From Halomonas campaniensis (lineage in GTDB: Bacteria; Pseudomonadota; Gammaproteobacteria; Pseudomonadales; Halomonadaceae), in NCBI RefSeq assembly GCF_002211105.1, contig NZ_JPUA01000019.1, positions 1 to 44,480 of the forward strand: a stretch of DNA of 44,480 bases, read 5' to 3'. Position 1 is the stretch's first letter; each line of letters opens with the position of its first letter. Shown piece after piece: positions 8,128 to 16,264 of this stretch. Below the pieces are notes generated by a model, which saw only the letters and a program-made list of their open reading frames with translations, was not told the origin of the DNA and searched no databases. A program made the translations under genes and the position numbers.

Positions 8128-9718
8128 ATGGGTCACTCAATATTATGGGGCACTCAATAATGCCCTGTTCCCGAGCCATGGCGTAGGCTGCCTTGGGGCC
8201 ATCCCAAAGCGAGGGCAATAGAATGAACGACACCGGGATGGCGGTTATCACAATAAATTGTTGAAGGGCCGAAATTTGGCCTGCGCCCATATATAACAGC
8301 ACCGCCGCCATAACCGCCATGGCGATTCCCCAGAAGGCGCGAATATAAGGGCTTGGATCGTCGTGGCCCGCGCCAACAACCGCAATAGCGTAGCTCATCG
8401 AGTCACCGGTGGTGGCAACGAATATCGTCGTCAGCACTAAAATGGCTAGCGTCATCCAGGCGCCGCCCGGCAACGCCTGGGCTACCGTCAAGGTGGCGAC
8501 ATCAAACTGAAAGTTATTAAGCGCCTCGCTTAGCTCAATGGCGCCCGTCATTTGGTAGTAAATACCTGAACCACCGAGCAGGGTAAACCACACGGTGGTG
8601 GCAATGGGGGCGAGAACCGCTACTGCGATGATCATCTCACGGATGCTGCGGCCACGGGAGATACGCGCCACAAAAATCGCCACCAGCGGGCCAAAACCGA
8701 TAAACCATGCAAAGAAGAATACCGTCCACCACTGCATCCACCAGGCGGGAGCGGTTTCTGCTGTCATCGTCGCCATGGGGAAGAAATCGTTAATATAGAC
8801 GCCCATACTGGCTACGTAGCTGTTGAATAGAAATAGGCTAGGGCCAAACACCATAATCACGCCGCCCACGGCAAGGGCCAGGAATACATTGAAACGGCTA
8901 AGCATCTGCATACCTTTATGCACGCCGCTCATCGCTGATAGCACGTACATACTGGCTAACACGGCCAAGATGACCAATTTACTGGTGTAGCTGTTGGGCA
9001 GGCCGAACACTTCATGCAGGCCAAAACTGACCTGAGTCGCTAAAAAACCAATCGGGCCTACGGTACCGGCCACGACGGCGATGACACAGCAGGCGTCAAT
9101 GATTCCACCCAGAGGTCCGCGCATTAGCCGTTCCCCCAGTAAAGGGTAGAGCAGAGTGCGTGGTTGCAACGGCTGGCCTTTCACATAGTGAGCATGGGCC
9201 AGCACGATAGCGGTTAGTGATCCCAATACCGCCCAGCCAATAAACCCCCAGTGCATAAACGACTGCCCCAAGGCGTTGGAAACGGCTTCCGCCGTGCCTG
9301 CTTCGCTATCAAAAGCTGGCGGCGTAACGATGAAATGGTAAATCGGCTCCCCGGCGGCAAAAAATACCCCGCCGCCTGCAAGTAACGTACACAAAATGAT
9401 CGAGAGCCACTTAAATGTGCTCATTTCTGGTGCATCTAAATTGCCAATTTTGGCCTTTGCGGCGGGTGTGACCGCCAATCCCATCGCAATAAAGAAAGTG
9501 AGTAGCAGAAGCAACTGGAAGTAGCTACCCAAGGCTAGCGCCGTCCAAGCGAAGCCTCTGCTAATGGACTCAGCGACTAACGTCACGTCGTAAAGTGATA
9601 GTGACAAAAACGCGACGATAAAACCGATGCTCAAAAGCAAAACAATAGGATCGCCGAGCGAAAGCCGCCCAGAACGGTAAGTGTCAGGGGCTTCGCCGGT
9701 AGAGGCGGGGTGATTCAT
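8126..9718 (-). CDS. BCCT-family betaine/carnitine/choline-type transporter
   Basis: A 530-residue inner-membrane carrier with about 12 helices. The tryptophan-rich stretch WWMQWWTVFFFAWFIGFGP followed by VARISRGRSIREMI is the BCCT signature. BCCT proteins move quaternary ammonium or related zwitterionic solutes with Na+ or H+. The C-terminal tail is short, unlike osmosensing BetP/BetT proteins with long tails, so an uptake role for a carbon or nitrogen source is plausible. It lies beside the pipecolate genes, and pipecolate is a known osmoprotectant and betaine-like zwitterion, so it may import pipecolate. That is inference from context only. Confidence 0.9.
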   Translation of the reverse strand: MNHPASTGEAPDTYRSGRLSLGDPIVLLLSIGFIVAFLSLSLYDVTLVAESISRGFAWTALALGSYFQLLLLLTFFIAMGLAVTPAAKAKIGNLDAPEMSTFKWLSIILCTLLAGGGVFFAAGEPIYHFIVTPPAFDSEAGTAEAVSNALGQSFMHWGFIGWAVLGSLTAIVLAHAHYVKGQPLQPRTLLYPLLGERLMRGPLGGIIDACCVIAVVAGTVGPIGFLATQVSFGLHEVFGLPNSYTSKLVILAVLASMYVLSAMSGVHKGMQMLSRFNVFLALAVGGVIMVFGPSLFLFNSYVASMGVYINDFFPMATMTAETAPAWWMQWWTVFFFAWFIGFGPLVAIFVARISRGRSIREMIIAVAVLAPIATTVWFTLLGGSGIYYQMTGAIELSEALNNFQFDVATLTVAQALPGGAWMTLAILVLTTIFVATTGDSMSYAIAVVGAGHDDPSPYIRAFWGIAMAVMAAVLLYMGAGQISALQQFIVITAIPVSFILLPSLWDGPKAAYAMAREQGIIECPIILSDP

Positions 9719-9814
9719 GTTGAATACCTTGTAGGGGCAGGGCTGGCTAAAACAGCAGCCTATCGACGCCTTTTGTTAAGCGGCGAAGTGCTGATTAATG
9801 TGCCAAATAACGGA

Positions 9815-9844
9815 TAAAAAAAAGCGCCATTCAAGGAATGGCGC
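9815..9844 (-). terminator. Minus-strand intrinsic terminator upstream of the BCCT gene
   Basis: On the minus strand GCGCCATTC-CTT-GAATGGCGC (9844 to 9824) is followed directly by eight T residues, a textbook intrinsic terminator. It ends about 100 bases before the BCCT start codon and no minus-strand gene precedes it. It is either a leader attenuator, the end of a small RNA, or a guard against antisense reading from the region upstream. Confidence 0.75.
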
Positions 9845-9877
9845 AAGACAGGAAACTGGGCTTAGTATATCGCCAAT

Positions 9878-9893
9878 TTAGACCAACGTCTAA
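9878..9893. promoter_or_regulatory. Perfect operator-like dyad
   Basis: TTAGAC-CAAC-GTCTAA is a perfect 6-4-6 inverted repeat lying between the divergent BCCT and NitT-type operons. No regulator is identified for it. Confidence 0.35.
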
Positions 9894-9908
9894 TATGTTT
9901 TAACTTGG

Positions 9909-9925
9909 TGCATAGTCCAGGTGCA
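9909..9925. promoter_or_regulatory. NtrC-like enhancer site upstream of the NitT-type importer
   Basis: TGCATAGTCCAGGTGCA fits the NtrC pattern GCAC-N7-GTGC with one mismatch (GCAT-N7-GTGC). It overlaps a further TTGGTGCA half-site at 9905-9912. It lies about 95 bases upstream of the sigma-54 element at 10011, the usual enhancer distance. Confidence 0.5.
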
Positions 9926-10010
9926 AATGCACTGTTTTGGCCATACGGTGGTAGGTGGTAATACCTGGGTGGAAATATAACAATTTGAAAATAAAGTAAA
10001 AATCCAATAA

Positions 10011-10026
10011 TGGCAGTATTGCTGCA
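10011..10026 (+). promoter_or_regulatory. Sigma-54 promoter for the NitT-type importer
   Basis: TGGCAGTATTGCTGCA places GG and GC at the -24/-12 spacing of the sigma-54 consensus (TGGCACG-N4-TTGCA), with mismatches confined to weakly conserved positions apart from one T. The start codon follows within 40 bases. Confidence 0.6.
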
Positions 10027-10063
10027 AAGCTAAAGCATATTTTGTATACAAGGTATGCTCACG

Positions 10064-11125
10064 ATGATGACCTCCACTTCGAAACGCCGTTTTTCTACTG
10101 CGCGCCTGCTCGCTGGCTGCGCAGCAGCGGTGGTTTTAATACCGGCTGTCAGCCATGCCGACGACACCCAAATACGCTTTCAGCTGGATTGGCGCTTTGA
10201 AGGCCCCTCCGCGCCGTTTTTAATGGCCGCTGAGAAGGGCTACTTCGCGGATGAGGGGCTGGACGTTCAGATCGATTCCGGCAGCGGCTCGGCGGGGGCG
10301 ATTAACCGCGTGGCGTCTGGGGCCTACGAAATGGGCTTTGGCGACCTTAATGCGCTGGTCGAGTTTCTCGCTGAAAATCCCGATGGCCCCGGTATTCAGG
10401 GCGTCTATATCGTCTACGACGGCACACCCGCTGCAGTGTTTGCGCGTAAAGAGAGCGGTATAGAGAGCCCGGCTGACTTAGCCGGTAAAACCATCGCCGC
10501 TCCCGCCTTTGACACCGGTTACCGCGCCTGGGGCGTGTTTGCTGCCGCTAATGATCTGGAAGCCGACGCAGTTGAGTGGCAGAACGTCGACCCCACGCTG
10601 CGTGAAACGCTGCTCACTCGGGGCGATGTGGATGCCATCACCGGCTTTTACTTTACCAGCCTGCTCAACCTTGAAGAGCGCGGTATGAGTGAAGACGAAC
10701 TGACGATTATGCCGTTCCCCGACTACGGCGTGCCGCTTTACGGTAACGCGATTATTGCCAGCGAATCCTTCGCCGAATCTAATCCAGACGCTGTGGAGGG
10801 TTTTCTGCGCGCCTTCAACCGCGCCCTTGGAGACACCATTGCCGACCCCGAGGCCGCTATTGAGTATGTTAAGAGCCGTGACGGTCTGATCGATGTGGAG
10901 ATGGAGACCCGACGCTTGAAACTGGCCCTGGATAGCGTGGTTGATACCCCCGATGCCCGTGAGCATGGCGTAGGTGGCGTAGATGAAGCGCGCTTGGAGC
11001 AGGCCATTCAACTGGTCGCCGACGCCTATGACTTGCCCTCGGTGCCTTCGCCGGATCAGGTGTTTAACTCAAGCTACTTACCTACTCAGGAAACGCGCAG
11101 GCTGTTTTCGGCAGAGGGTGAATAA
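10064..11125 (+). CDS. NMT1/THI5-like ABC transporter substrate-binding protein
   Basis: A 353-residue periplasmic protein. A signal peptide (twin Arg at 8-9, hydrophobic stretch, AVSHA before DDTQ, cleavage near residue 32) precedes the NMT1 fold, with the typical LDWRFEGPSAPFLMAAEKGYFADEGLDV opening (split here only as a block). Relatives bind taurine, nitrate, sulfonates, hydroxymethylpyrimidine or other nitrogenous compounds; the ligand cannot be read from the sequence. I use the ATG at 10064 because AAGG (10050-10053) is correctly spaced for it; the ATG at 10055 would be almost on top of that site. It heads an operon with an ATPase and, after a repeat, a permease. The sigma-54/NtrC-like upstream region suggests a nitrogen source. 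Confidence 0.82.
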   Translation: MMTSTSKRRFSTARLLAGCAAAVVLIPAVSHADDTQIRFQLDWRFEGPSAPFLMAAEKGYFADEGLDVQIDSGSGSAGAINRVASGAYEMGFGDLNALVEFLAENPDGPGIQGVYIVYDGTPAAVFARKESGIESPADLAGKTIAAPAFDTGYRAWGVFAAANDLEADAVEWQNVDPTLRETLLTRGDVDAITGFYFTSLLNLEERGMSEDELTIMPFPDYGVPLYGNAIIASESFAESNPDAVEGFLRAFNRALGDTIADPEAAIEYVKSRDGLIDVEMETRRLKLALDSVVDTPDAREHGVGGVDEARLEQAIQLVADAYDLPSVPSPDQVFNSSYLPTQETRRLFSAEGE

Positions 11126-11127
11126 GC

Positions 11128-11910
11128 ATGTCGGCAGCCTTCGTCACCTTTGATGACGTTAGCCTGGCCTACGATAAGTCGGGCAACGCCATTGAAGACA
11201 TCAACCTGAGTATCCACGAAGGCGAGTTCGTCGCTTTCGTGGGCCCCTCCGGCTGCGGTAAATCGACCTTTATGAAGCTCTGCACCGGTCTGCATGCGCC
11301 TACCACTGGTGCCGTGCGAGTGGATGGAGAGCCGGTTACAGGCCCTCTGAAGATCTCCGGCATGGCGTTTCAAAATGCCAACCTGCTGCCCTGGCGCACC
11401 ACCTTGGATAACGTCTTGCTGCCGCTGGAAATCGTCAAACCTTACCGCCATCAGTTTCGTAAGCGGCGCGAAGAGTTTGTTGGCTGGGCACGCAAGCTGC
11501 TCAAGACCGTGGGGCTTGAAGGCTACGAAGATCAGTACCCGTGGCAGCTTTCCGGCGGTATGCAGCAGCGGGCGTCGATCTGCCGGGCGCTGATTCACCA
11601 GCCGCGTTTACTAATGCTGGATGAACCCTTCGGTGCGCTGGACGCCTTTACCCGCGAAGAGTTGTGGTGCGTGCTGCGCGACCTGTGGGAAGCACAGCGC
11701 TTTACGGTGGTACTGGTGACCCACGACCTGCGCGAAGCGGCGTTTCTAGCCGATACGGTTTATATTATGAGCCGTCGCCCCGGCCGGGTGATCGAGCGCC
11801 GTCAAATCGAGTTGCCGCGCCCCCGTGCGCTGGAAACCACCTACCAAAAACCCTTTATTGATCTGGTTCAGGAGCTGCGGGCTCAAATTGGCGAAGTGCG
11901 CAGCACTTGA
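11128..11910 (+). CDS. NitT/TauT-type ABC transporter ATPase
   Basis: A 260-residue ATP-binding subunit with Walker A GPSGCGKST (39-47), a Q-loop in AFQNANLLPW, signature LSGGMQQR (141-148), Walker B LLMLDEP (161-167) and switch His in VLVTHDLREA. The sequence is closest in style to SsuB/TauB/NrtD proteins and pairs with an NMT1-type binding protein 2 bases upstream. A GAGGGTG ribosome site lies within the end of the upstream gene. All catalytic motifs are intact. The partner permease is 214 bases downstream, beyond a palindromic element. Confidence 0.9.
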   Translation: MSAAFVTFDDVSLAYDKSGNAIEDINLSIHEGEFVAFVGPSGCGKSTFMKLCTGLHAPTTGAVRVDGEPVTGPLKISGMAFQNANLLPWRTTLDNVLLPLEIVKPYRHQFRKRREEFVGWARKLLKTVGLEGYEDQYPWQLSGGMQQRASICRALIHQPRLLMLDEPFGALDAFTREELWCVLRDLWEAQRFTVVLVTHDLREAAFLADTVYIMSRRPGRVIERRQIELPRPRALETTYQKPFIDLVQELRAQIGEVRST

Positions 11911-11942
11911 TACCCGCATTTAATGGTTATTCATCAGCTTAT

Positions 11943-12037
11943 GTGGGAGGCCGCTTCCAGCGGGCGAAGGGTGCCGCAGGCACCCCCGGCTATAAAGCTG
12001 GCAGCCTAAATGGTCGCGAGCTAAAGCTACCTCCCAC
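11943..12037. repeat. REP/BIME-like palindromic element inside the importer operon
   Basis: The 214-base gap between the ATPase and permease genes holds a 95-base element bounded by the inverted repeat GTGGGAGG (11943-11950) and CCTCCCAC (12030-12037). Within it are hairpins CCGCT-TCC-AGCGG (11951-11963) and GGGTGCC-GCA-GGCACCC (11970-11986). The GTGGGAGG...GGTCGCGAGCTAAAGCT pattern resembles extragenic palindromes common in Pseudomonas and Halomonas. It probably moderates expression of the permease relative to the ATPase. Confidence 0.65.
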
Positions 12038-12124
12038 CGGAGCTGTTATCAGGCTGGCAAAGCCAATTCCACTCTTAGTAACAAGAAACCTACTTAATAT
12101 CAGTACTAAATAAAAGGTACATTT

Positions 12125-12895
12125 ATGGCACAGAATCACCCGTTAATTGAACGACTGGCGCCATGGATCGCCGTGGTCGCTCTGGTCATTATCTGGGAAG
12201 TCACGGTGCGGGTGTTTGATGTGCCCAGCTTTATCTTTCCCAGTGCCCTGGAAACCGCCCAGGCACTGGTGACCTATTCCGGGCCTATCGCCATGCACTC
12301 CTGGCAAACCTTCTGGACAACGCTGATTGGCTTTGGCCTGGGTGTTGCCGTGGGGCTGGTGTTGGGCTTTATTATCGGTTCTTCGCGCTTTCTTTATAAC
12401 GCTTGCTACCCACTGTTAGTCGGCTTTAATGCCATTCCCAAAGTGGCTTTTGTGCCCATCCTGGTCGTCTGGTTTGGGATCGGTTCAGTGCCGGCCATTC
12501 TCACCGCCTTTTTGATCTGCTTTTTCCCCATTGTGGTCAACGTGGCCACCGGTTTAGCCACGCTGGAACCTGAGATGGAAGACGTGCTGCGGGTACTGGG
12601 CGCGCGGCGTATGGATGTGTTGTTAAAAGTAGGCCTGCCGCGCTCGCTGCCCTACTTCTTTGCCTCACTGAAGGTCGCCATTACCCTGGCGTTCGTGGGC
12701 ACGGTGGTGTCAGAAACCGTCGCTTCCAATCAGGGTATTGGCTACCTGATGATGAGTGCCGGTTCGCAAATGCGTATGGGGCTGGTCTTTGCGGGGCTGC
12801 TGGTGATCAGCGCCATGGCCATGGTGATGTACGAACTGTTTGCTCAACTGGAGAAACGGATGACCGGGTGGGCGCACCGGGGGCAGAATCGCTAA
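12125..12895 (+). CDS. NitT/TauT-type ABC transporter permease
   Basis: A 256-residue inner-membrane protein of the SsuC/TauC class with about six helices. The cytoplasmic coupling segment LEDVLRVLGA-like EMEDVLRVLGARRMDVLLKVGLP (read as two blocks around residue 160-182) is the EAA loop that docks on the ATPase. It completes the importer begun at 10064. The gene ends 13 bases from the convergent DUF481 gene with no obvious terminator between them, so the two transcripts may overlap. Confidence 0.88.
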   Translation: MAQNHPLIERLAPWIAVVALVIIWEVTVRVFDVPSFIFPSALETAQALVTYSGPIAMHSWQTFWTTLIGFGLGVAVGLVLGFIIGSSRFLYNACYPLLVGFNAIPKVAFVPILVVWFGIGSVPAILTAFLICFFPIVVNVATGLATLEPEMEDVLRVLGARRMDVLLKVGLPRSLPYFFASLKVAITLAFVGTVVSETVASNQGIGYLMMSAGSQMRMGLVFAGLLVISAMAMVMYELFAQLEKRMTGWAHRGQNR

Positions 12896-12908
12896 GCCAA
12901 TAGGGGAC

Positions 12909-13679
12909 TTACCAACGGTAGAGCAAAGAAGCGCTGGTGGTCGTATCGGTGCGCACATTGGTGTCGTCAGGTGGCTGTGAATTGTGCTTGATTTCGTGAG
13001 ATAAGCGCAGCGATAGCTTTGAGTTGAGCCGTGCTGTAAGCGCTGTCAGCGACCGAGAGGTGGTGTTTTGGTCAGTATACTCCAGCGACATTTCCTGCTG
13101 AATATCGGCGTAGTCCGAAAATCCCCAGCGATAGTCCAGCGCGGTGTAAGTCACCATTAAACGTTCATCATCGTACTCGCGCAGCCGGTCATGACGATAA
13201 CCCGGGCCTGCTTCCAGCGACAGCGTATGGGTGTCGTTCTCCAGAATCTGGCGCCCGTAGCCGCCAATTGCGGAGAGCTGCTGATCGTAACCGGCAAAGC
13301 GATCTTTCTCCCAGCGGGCAAAGCCAAAGAGATAGTGCGGGCCATCCAGTTCATAGCGTTCGCGCCCCGACACCAGGTACTGCTCGGCACTGGTCTCGTC
13401 ATCCTTGGTAACGTTACGCACCTCTCCACGCAGCGAGTAGGTGAAGTTGCCGGTCAGCCAGGTCAGTAGCGTTTTACCAATCAGCGTCTGGCTGTTGGTG
13501 TTGCCTGAAAGGTGAGTAAAACCCAGTTCAGCATCGCCGCTAAACACAGGCGCATCATCAGGAGGAGGGGGAGGGCCATAAAACGGATTGGCATACGCCG
13601 CGGTTAACCACAGGGGCCAGCAGGCCAGCAAGAGTATCCATCGAACGATCGCCACAATATCCCTCCTTGGTTTCGGCAT
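12909..13679 (-). CDS. DUF481 (YdiY-like) outer-membrane beta-barrel protein
   Basis: A 256-residue protein with a signal peptide (cleavage probably after TAAYA, residue 30) and a short proline-rich linker. DUF481 then begins with the characteristic GDAELGFTHLSGNTNSQT block and ends in an aromatic residue (LLYRW), as outer-membrane barrels do. Alternating polar/apolar strands continue to the C-terminus. The function of the family is poorly known; salt- or acid-inducible members occur. It stands alone on the minus strand and has no evident link to its neighbours. Confidence 0.83.
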   Translation of the reverse strand: MPKPRRDIVAIVRWILLLACWPLWLTAAYANPFYGPPPPPDDAPVFSGDAELGFTHLSGNTNSQTLIGKTLLTWLTGNFTYSLRGEVRNVTKDDETSAEQYLVSGRERYELDGPHYLFGFARWEKDRFAGYDQQLSAIGGYGRQILENDTHTLSLEAGPGYRHDRLREYDDERLMVTYTALDYRWGFSDYADIQQEMSLEYTDQNTTSRSLTALTARLNSKLSLRLSHEIKHNSQPPDDTNVRTDTTTSASLLYRW

Positions 13680-13749
13680 TACGCCATTATATCAGCGAAC
13701 GATGACTTTAGGGTGACGGCGATTACGCCGTTGGCTAGCGCGTGCCATA

Positions 13750-15453
13750 ATGGCGCGGTCACGCATTTTGAGTCTACCTATGAGCGCTTCTCGCCCCCGA
13801 ACGTTAGCCGACCTGCAGCGCTGGCGACGCACCCGCGCAAGACGCAGCTGGTACAAACGCAGTTTTCGCCTTCAGGTAATGCTGTTAGTCGGGTTTCTGC
13901 TGGCAGGCATGCTACTGGCACAGGGTACGTATCTCAATCACCGCAAGGCGGAAATTATTAGCCAGCAGATGGGCGAGCGAGCGCTGGCAGTGGCCAAAAC
14001 GGTGGCGTCGATGCCGCAAATTATTAATGCCTTTGCGATCCCCGACCCCTCTTTCATTATTCAGCCCCTGGCGGAGCGCGTTCGCCATGAAACGGGGGCG
14101 CGCTATGTCGTCGTGGGCAACGCGCAAAGTATTCGCTACTCCCATCCTCTGCCGGAGCGAATTGGTCAGCCAATGGTGGGGGGCGATAATGACCAGGCGC
14201 TGATCCATGGTCAGTTTTATGTCTCCGAGGCGACCGGGTCATTGGGCACTGCCATTCGCGGCAAAGCGCCTATCTGGGACGAAGAGGGCAATATCATCGG
14301 CCTGGTGTCCGTCGGTTTTATGATGGATCGCGTGGCCATGGACGTCGCCCGCTACAACAGCTTTGGCTGGGCGCTGGTGGCGCTGATGATCTGTCTCGGC
14401 TTTGCCGGTGCTTATTGGCTGTCGCAGCACCTCAAAAAGGTCATTCTAGGCCTGGAACCCTACGAAATAGCCCGCTTGGCCATGGAGAAAGAGGCCATTT
14501 TACAGTCGATTCACGAAGGCATTCTGGCGGTTAATCGTGAAGGGCATATTACCTTGGTGAATCAGCAGGCGCGGCGCTTTCTCAACCTGGACGATGAGCA
14601 TGTGCTGCTGGGGCAGCCCATCCGCGAGGTCGTGCCTAATTCGCGGCTTCTTGAGGTGCTCCGGCGCGGCGAGCAGGAGTTCGACCAGGAGATGTGGCTG
14701 GGCGATCACCCGGTGGTGGTCAACCGCGTGCCGATATTGCACGAAGGCGAGATCGAGGGGGCGGTGGCCACTTTCCGCAGCCGTCGCGAGATCGTTGATC
14801 TCTCCCATGCGCTGACCCAAGCCAGCCGTGACGTGGATATGCTGCGCGCCCAGGCCCATGAGTTTTCCAATAAGCTTTACACCATCTCTGGGTTGCTGCA
14901 GCTGGAGCGCATTGAGGAAGCCTTGGCGCTGATCCACCAGGAAACCGAGCGTGCCCAGGCGCAGATGAGCTTTTTAATGCGCAACGTGGCCGACGCCGTG
15001 CTTAGCGGTACGCTACTGGGTAAACTGACCCGCGCGCGGGAACTGGGTGTGGCGCTGGAAATCGATGAGCAAAGTTCGCTCTCCTGCCCGCTGACTCCGA
15101 CCGGTCAAGAAGTGATGATGAGCGTAGTGGGTAACTTGCTGGACAACGCCTGCCACGCAGCGCTGAATGGGCCGAGTAAAGCGCCTAAAGTACGTCTGTT
15201 TTTCACCGACTTGGGCGAGCAGCTGTTGATCGAAGTGGAGGACAACGGGCCCGGAGTACCTGCCCAGTTCGCCGAGTCGATTTTCCAGGAAGGCTTTTCG
15301 ACCAAAACGGGCAAACACCAGGGCATTGGCCTGGCGCTGGTGGCCAGGCTGTGCCGTCAGCACGGTGGCGCCGTGACCCTAGAGGAGAGCGAGCTAGGCG
15401 GCGCGTGCTTTATCGCGGTGCTCGACCGCTCGCTGTGCCAAAAGCAGTCTTAA
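13750..15453 (+). CDS. CitA/DcuS-type sensor histidine kinase for carboxylates
   Basis: A 567-residue membrane kinase. Domains in order: TM1 (about 41-61); periplasmic PAS-like sensor (about 65-200) with RYVVVGNAQSIRYSHP, the ligand-pocket region of CitA/DcuS; TM2 (about 205-225); cytoplasmic PAS (about 245-345); dimerisation helix with phospho-acceptor His370 in AHEFSNKLYTISG; and an HATPase domain with EDNGPGVP and QGIGLALV. The likely ligand is a di- or tricarboxylate such as citrate, given tctCBA downstream. ATG 13780 is an alternative start, and neither has a good ribosome site. The response regulator follows 56 bases later. Confidence 0.88.
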   Translation: MARSRILSLPMSASRPRTLADLQRWRRTRARRSWYKRSFRLQVMLLVGFLLAGMLLAQGTYLNHRKAEIISQQMGERALAVAKTVASMPQIINAFAIPDPSFIIQPLAERVRHETGARYVVVGNAQSIRYSHPLPERIGQPMVGGDNDQALIHGQFYVSEATGSLGTAIRGKAPIWDEEGNIIGLVSVGFMMDRVAMDVARYNSFGWALVALMICLGFAGAYWLSQHLKKVILGLEPYEIARLAMEKEAILQSIHEGILAVNREGHITLVNQQARRFLNLDDEHVLLGQPIREVVPNSRLLEVLRRGEQEFDQEMWLGDHPVVVNRVPILHEGEIEGAVATFRSRREIVDLSHALTQASRDVDMLRAQAHEFSNKLYTISGLLQLERIEEALALIHQETERAQAQMSFLMRNVADAVLSGTLLGKLTRARELGVALEIDEQSSLSCPLTPTGQEVMMSVVGNLLDNACHAALNGPSKAPKVRLFFTDLGEQLLIEVEDNGPGVPAQFAESIFQEGFSTKTGKHQGIGLALVARLCRQHGGAVTLEESELGGACFIAVLDRSLCQKQS

Positions 15454-15480
15454 AAACAGTCTCAAAAACAATCTCAAAAA
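15445..15480 (+). repeat. Three 12-bp tandem repeats spanning the kinase stop codon
   Basis: Copies CAGTCTTAAAAA, CAGTCTCAAAAA and CAATCTCAAAAA lie end to end. The first contains the TAA stop of the kinase gene and the others fill most of the 56-base gap to the regulator gene. The purpose is unknown; copy-number change would alter the spacing between the two genes. Confidence 0.7.
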
Positions 15481-15509
15481 CAGTGACCACAACGGCTAGG
15501 GGGAAGGTA

Positions 15510-16253
15510 ATGGCTGATGGAGAGTACGGCATTCTGGTCGTTGAAGACGATTTTCGCATTGCCGATATCCACAGGGCCTTTATTGAGCAGAGCGATGGCT
15601 TTTATGTCGTGGGCATGGCGCGTAACGGTAGTGAAGCCAAGGCGATCATGGCGGAGCAGTCCGCCAGCATCCATTTGATTTTGCTCGACGCCTATCTTCC
15701 TGACGTTGAAGGCTTGGAGCTGCTATGGGCGATTCGCCGCGACTACGTGCATGTGGACATCGTTATGGTCACTGCAGCAAGAGAAGTGGAAACCATCAGC
15801 GAGGCACTGCGCGGCGGGGTATTCGACTACCTTATCAAACCCATTGAAGCCGCGCGGATGACCCAAATGCTGACCCGCTTTCGCCTCGAGCGTGAAGCCT
15901 TGGCCAACCGGGCCGAGATGAATCAGGATGAATTGGATTCCGTATTGGCGCGCCTTAAGCCCGGCGAGCCGTTGCGTGCTAACAACCAAACGCTGTCTCA
16001 AGCCCTGCCCAAAGGGATTGATCGGCTGACGCTGCGCCGGGTGATTGATGCCCTGGCCGACGCCCCCGACTCTCTCACCGCCATGCAGATGGCGCGCACC
16101 ATGGGCGCCAGCCGCTCAACCGCCCGCCGCTATTTAGAGTTTTTAGTTGCCGAACAGGCAGTGAGCGCTGAGCTGGGCTATGGTGATGTAGGGCGGCCTG
16201 AGCGTCGCTATCGCTTGTTAGAAACGGCACACAAGTGGCTTGAATCACTCTAA
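15510..16253 (+). CDS. CitB/DcuR-type response regulator
   Basis: A 247-residue regulator. The receiver domain has acidic pocket Glu12-Asp13-Asp14, phospho-acceptor Asp60 in LLDAYLPD, Thr88 and Lys110. A C-terminal helix-turn-helix follows, with TAMQMARTMGASRSTARRYLEFL around residues 194-216, typical of the CitB/DctR family. The start is the ATG at 15510 with GGGGAAGG upstream; longer in-frame versions reach back into the kinase gene and lack the family beginning. Paired with the upstream kinase it should activate tctCBA. Confidence 0.9.
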   Translation: MADGEYGILVVEDDFRIADIHRAFIEQSDGFYVVGMARNGSEAKAIMAEQSASIHLILLDAYLPDVEGLELLWAIRRDYVHVDIVMVTAAREVETISEALRGGVFDYLIKPIEAARMTQMLTRFRLEREALANRAEMNQDELDSVLARLKPGEPLRANNQTLSQALPKGIDRLTLRRVIDALADAPDSLTAMQMARTMGASRSTARRYLEFLVAEQAVSAELGYGDVGRPERRYRLLETAHKWLESL

Positions 16254-16264
16254 TTAAGCCAGCG

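Noticed and set aside
11907..12113. 68-codon frame in the ATPase-permease gap
   Set aside because: It consists mostly of the palindromic repeat element and has no protein features.
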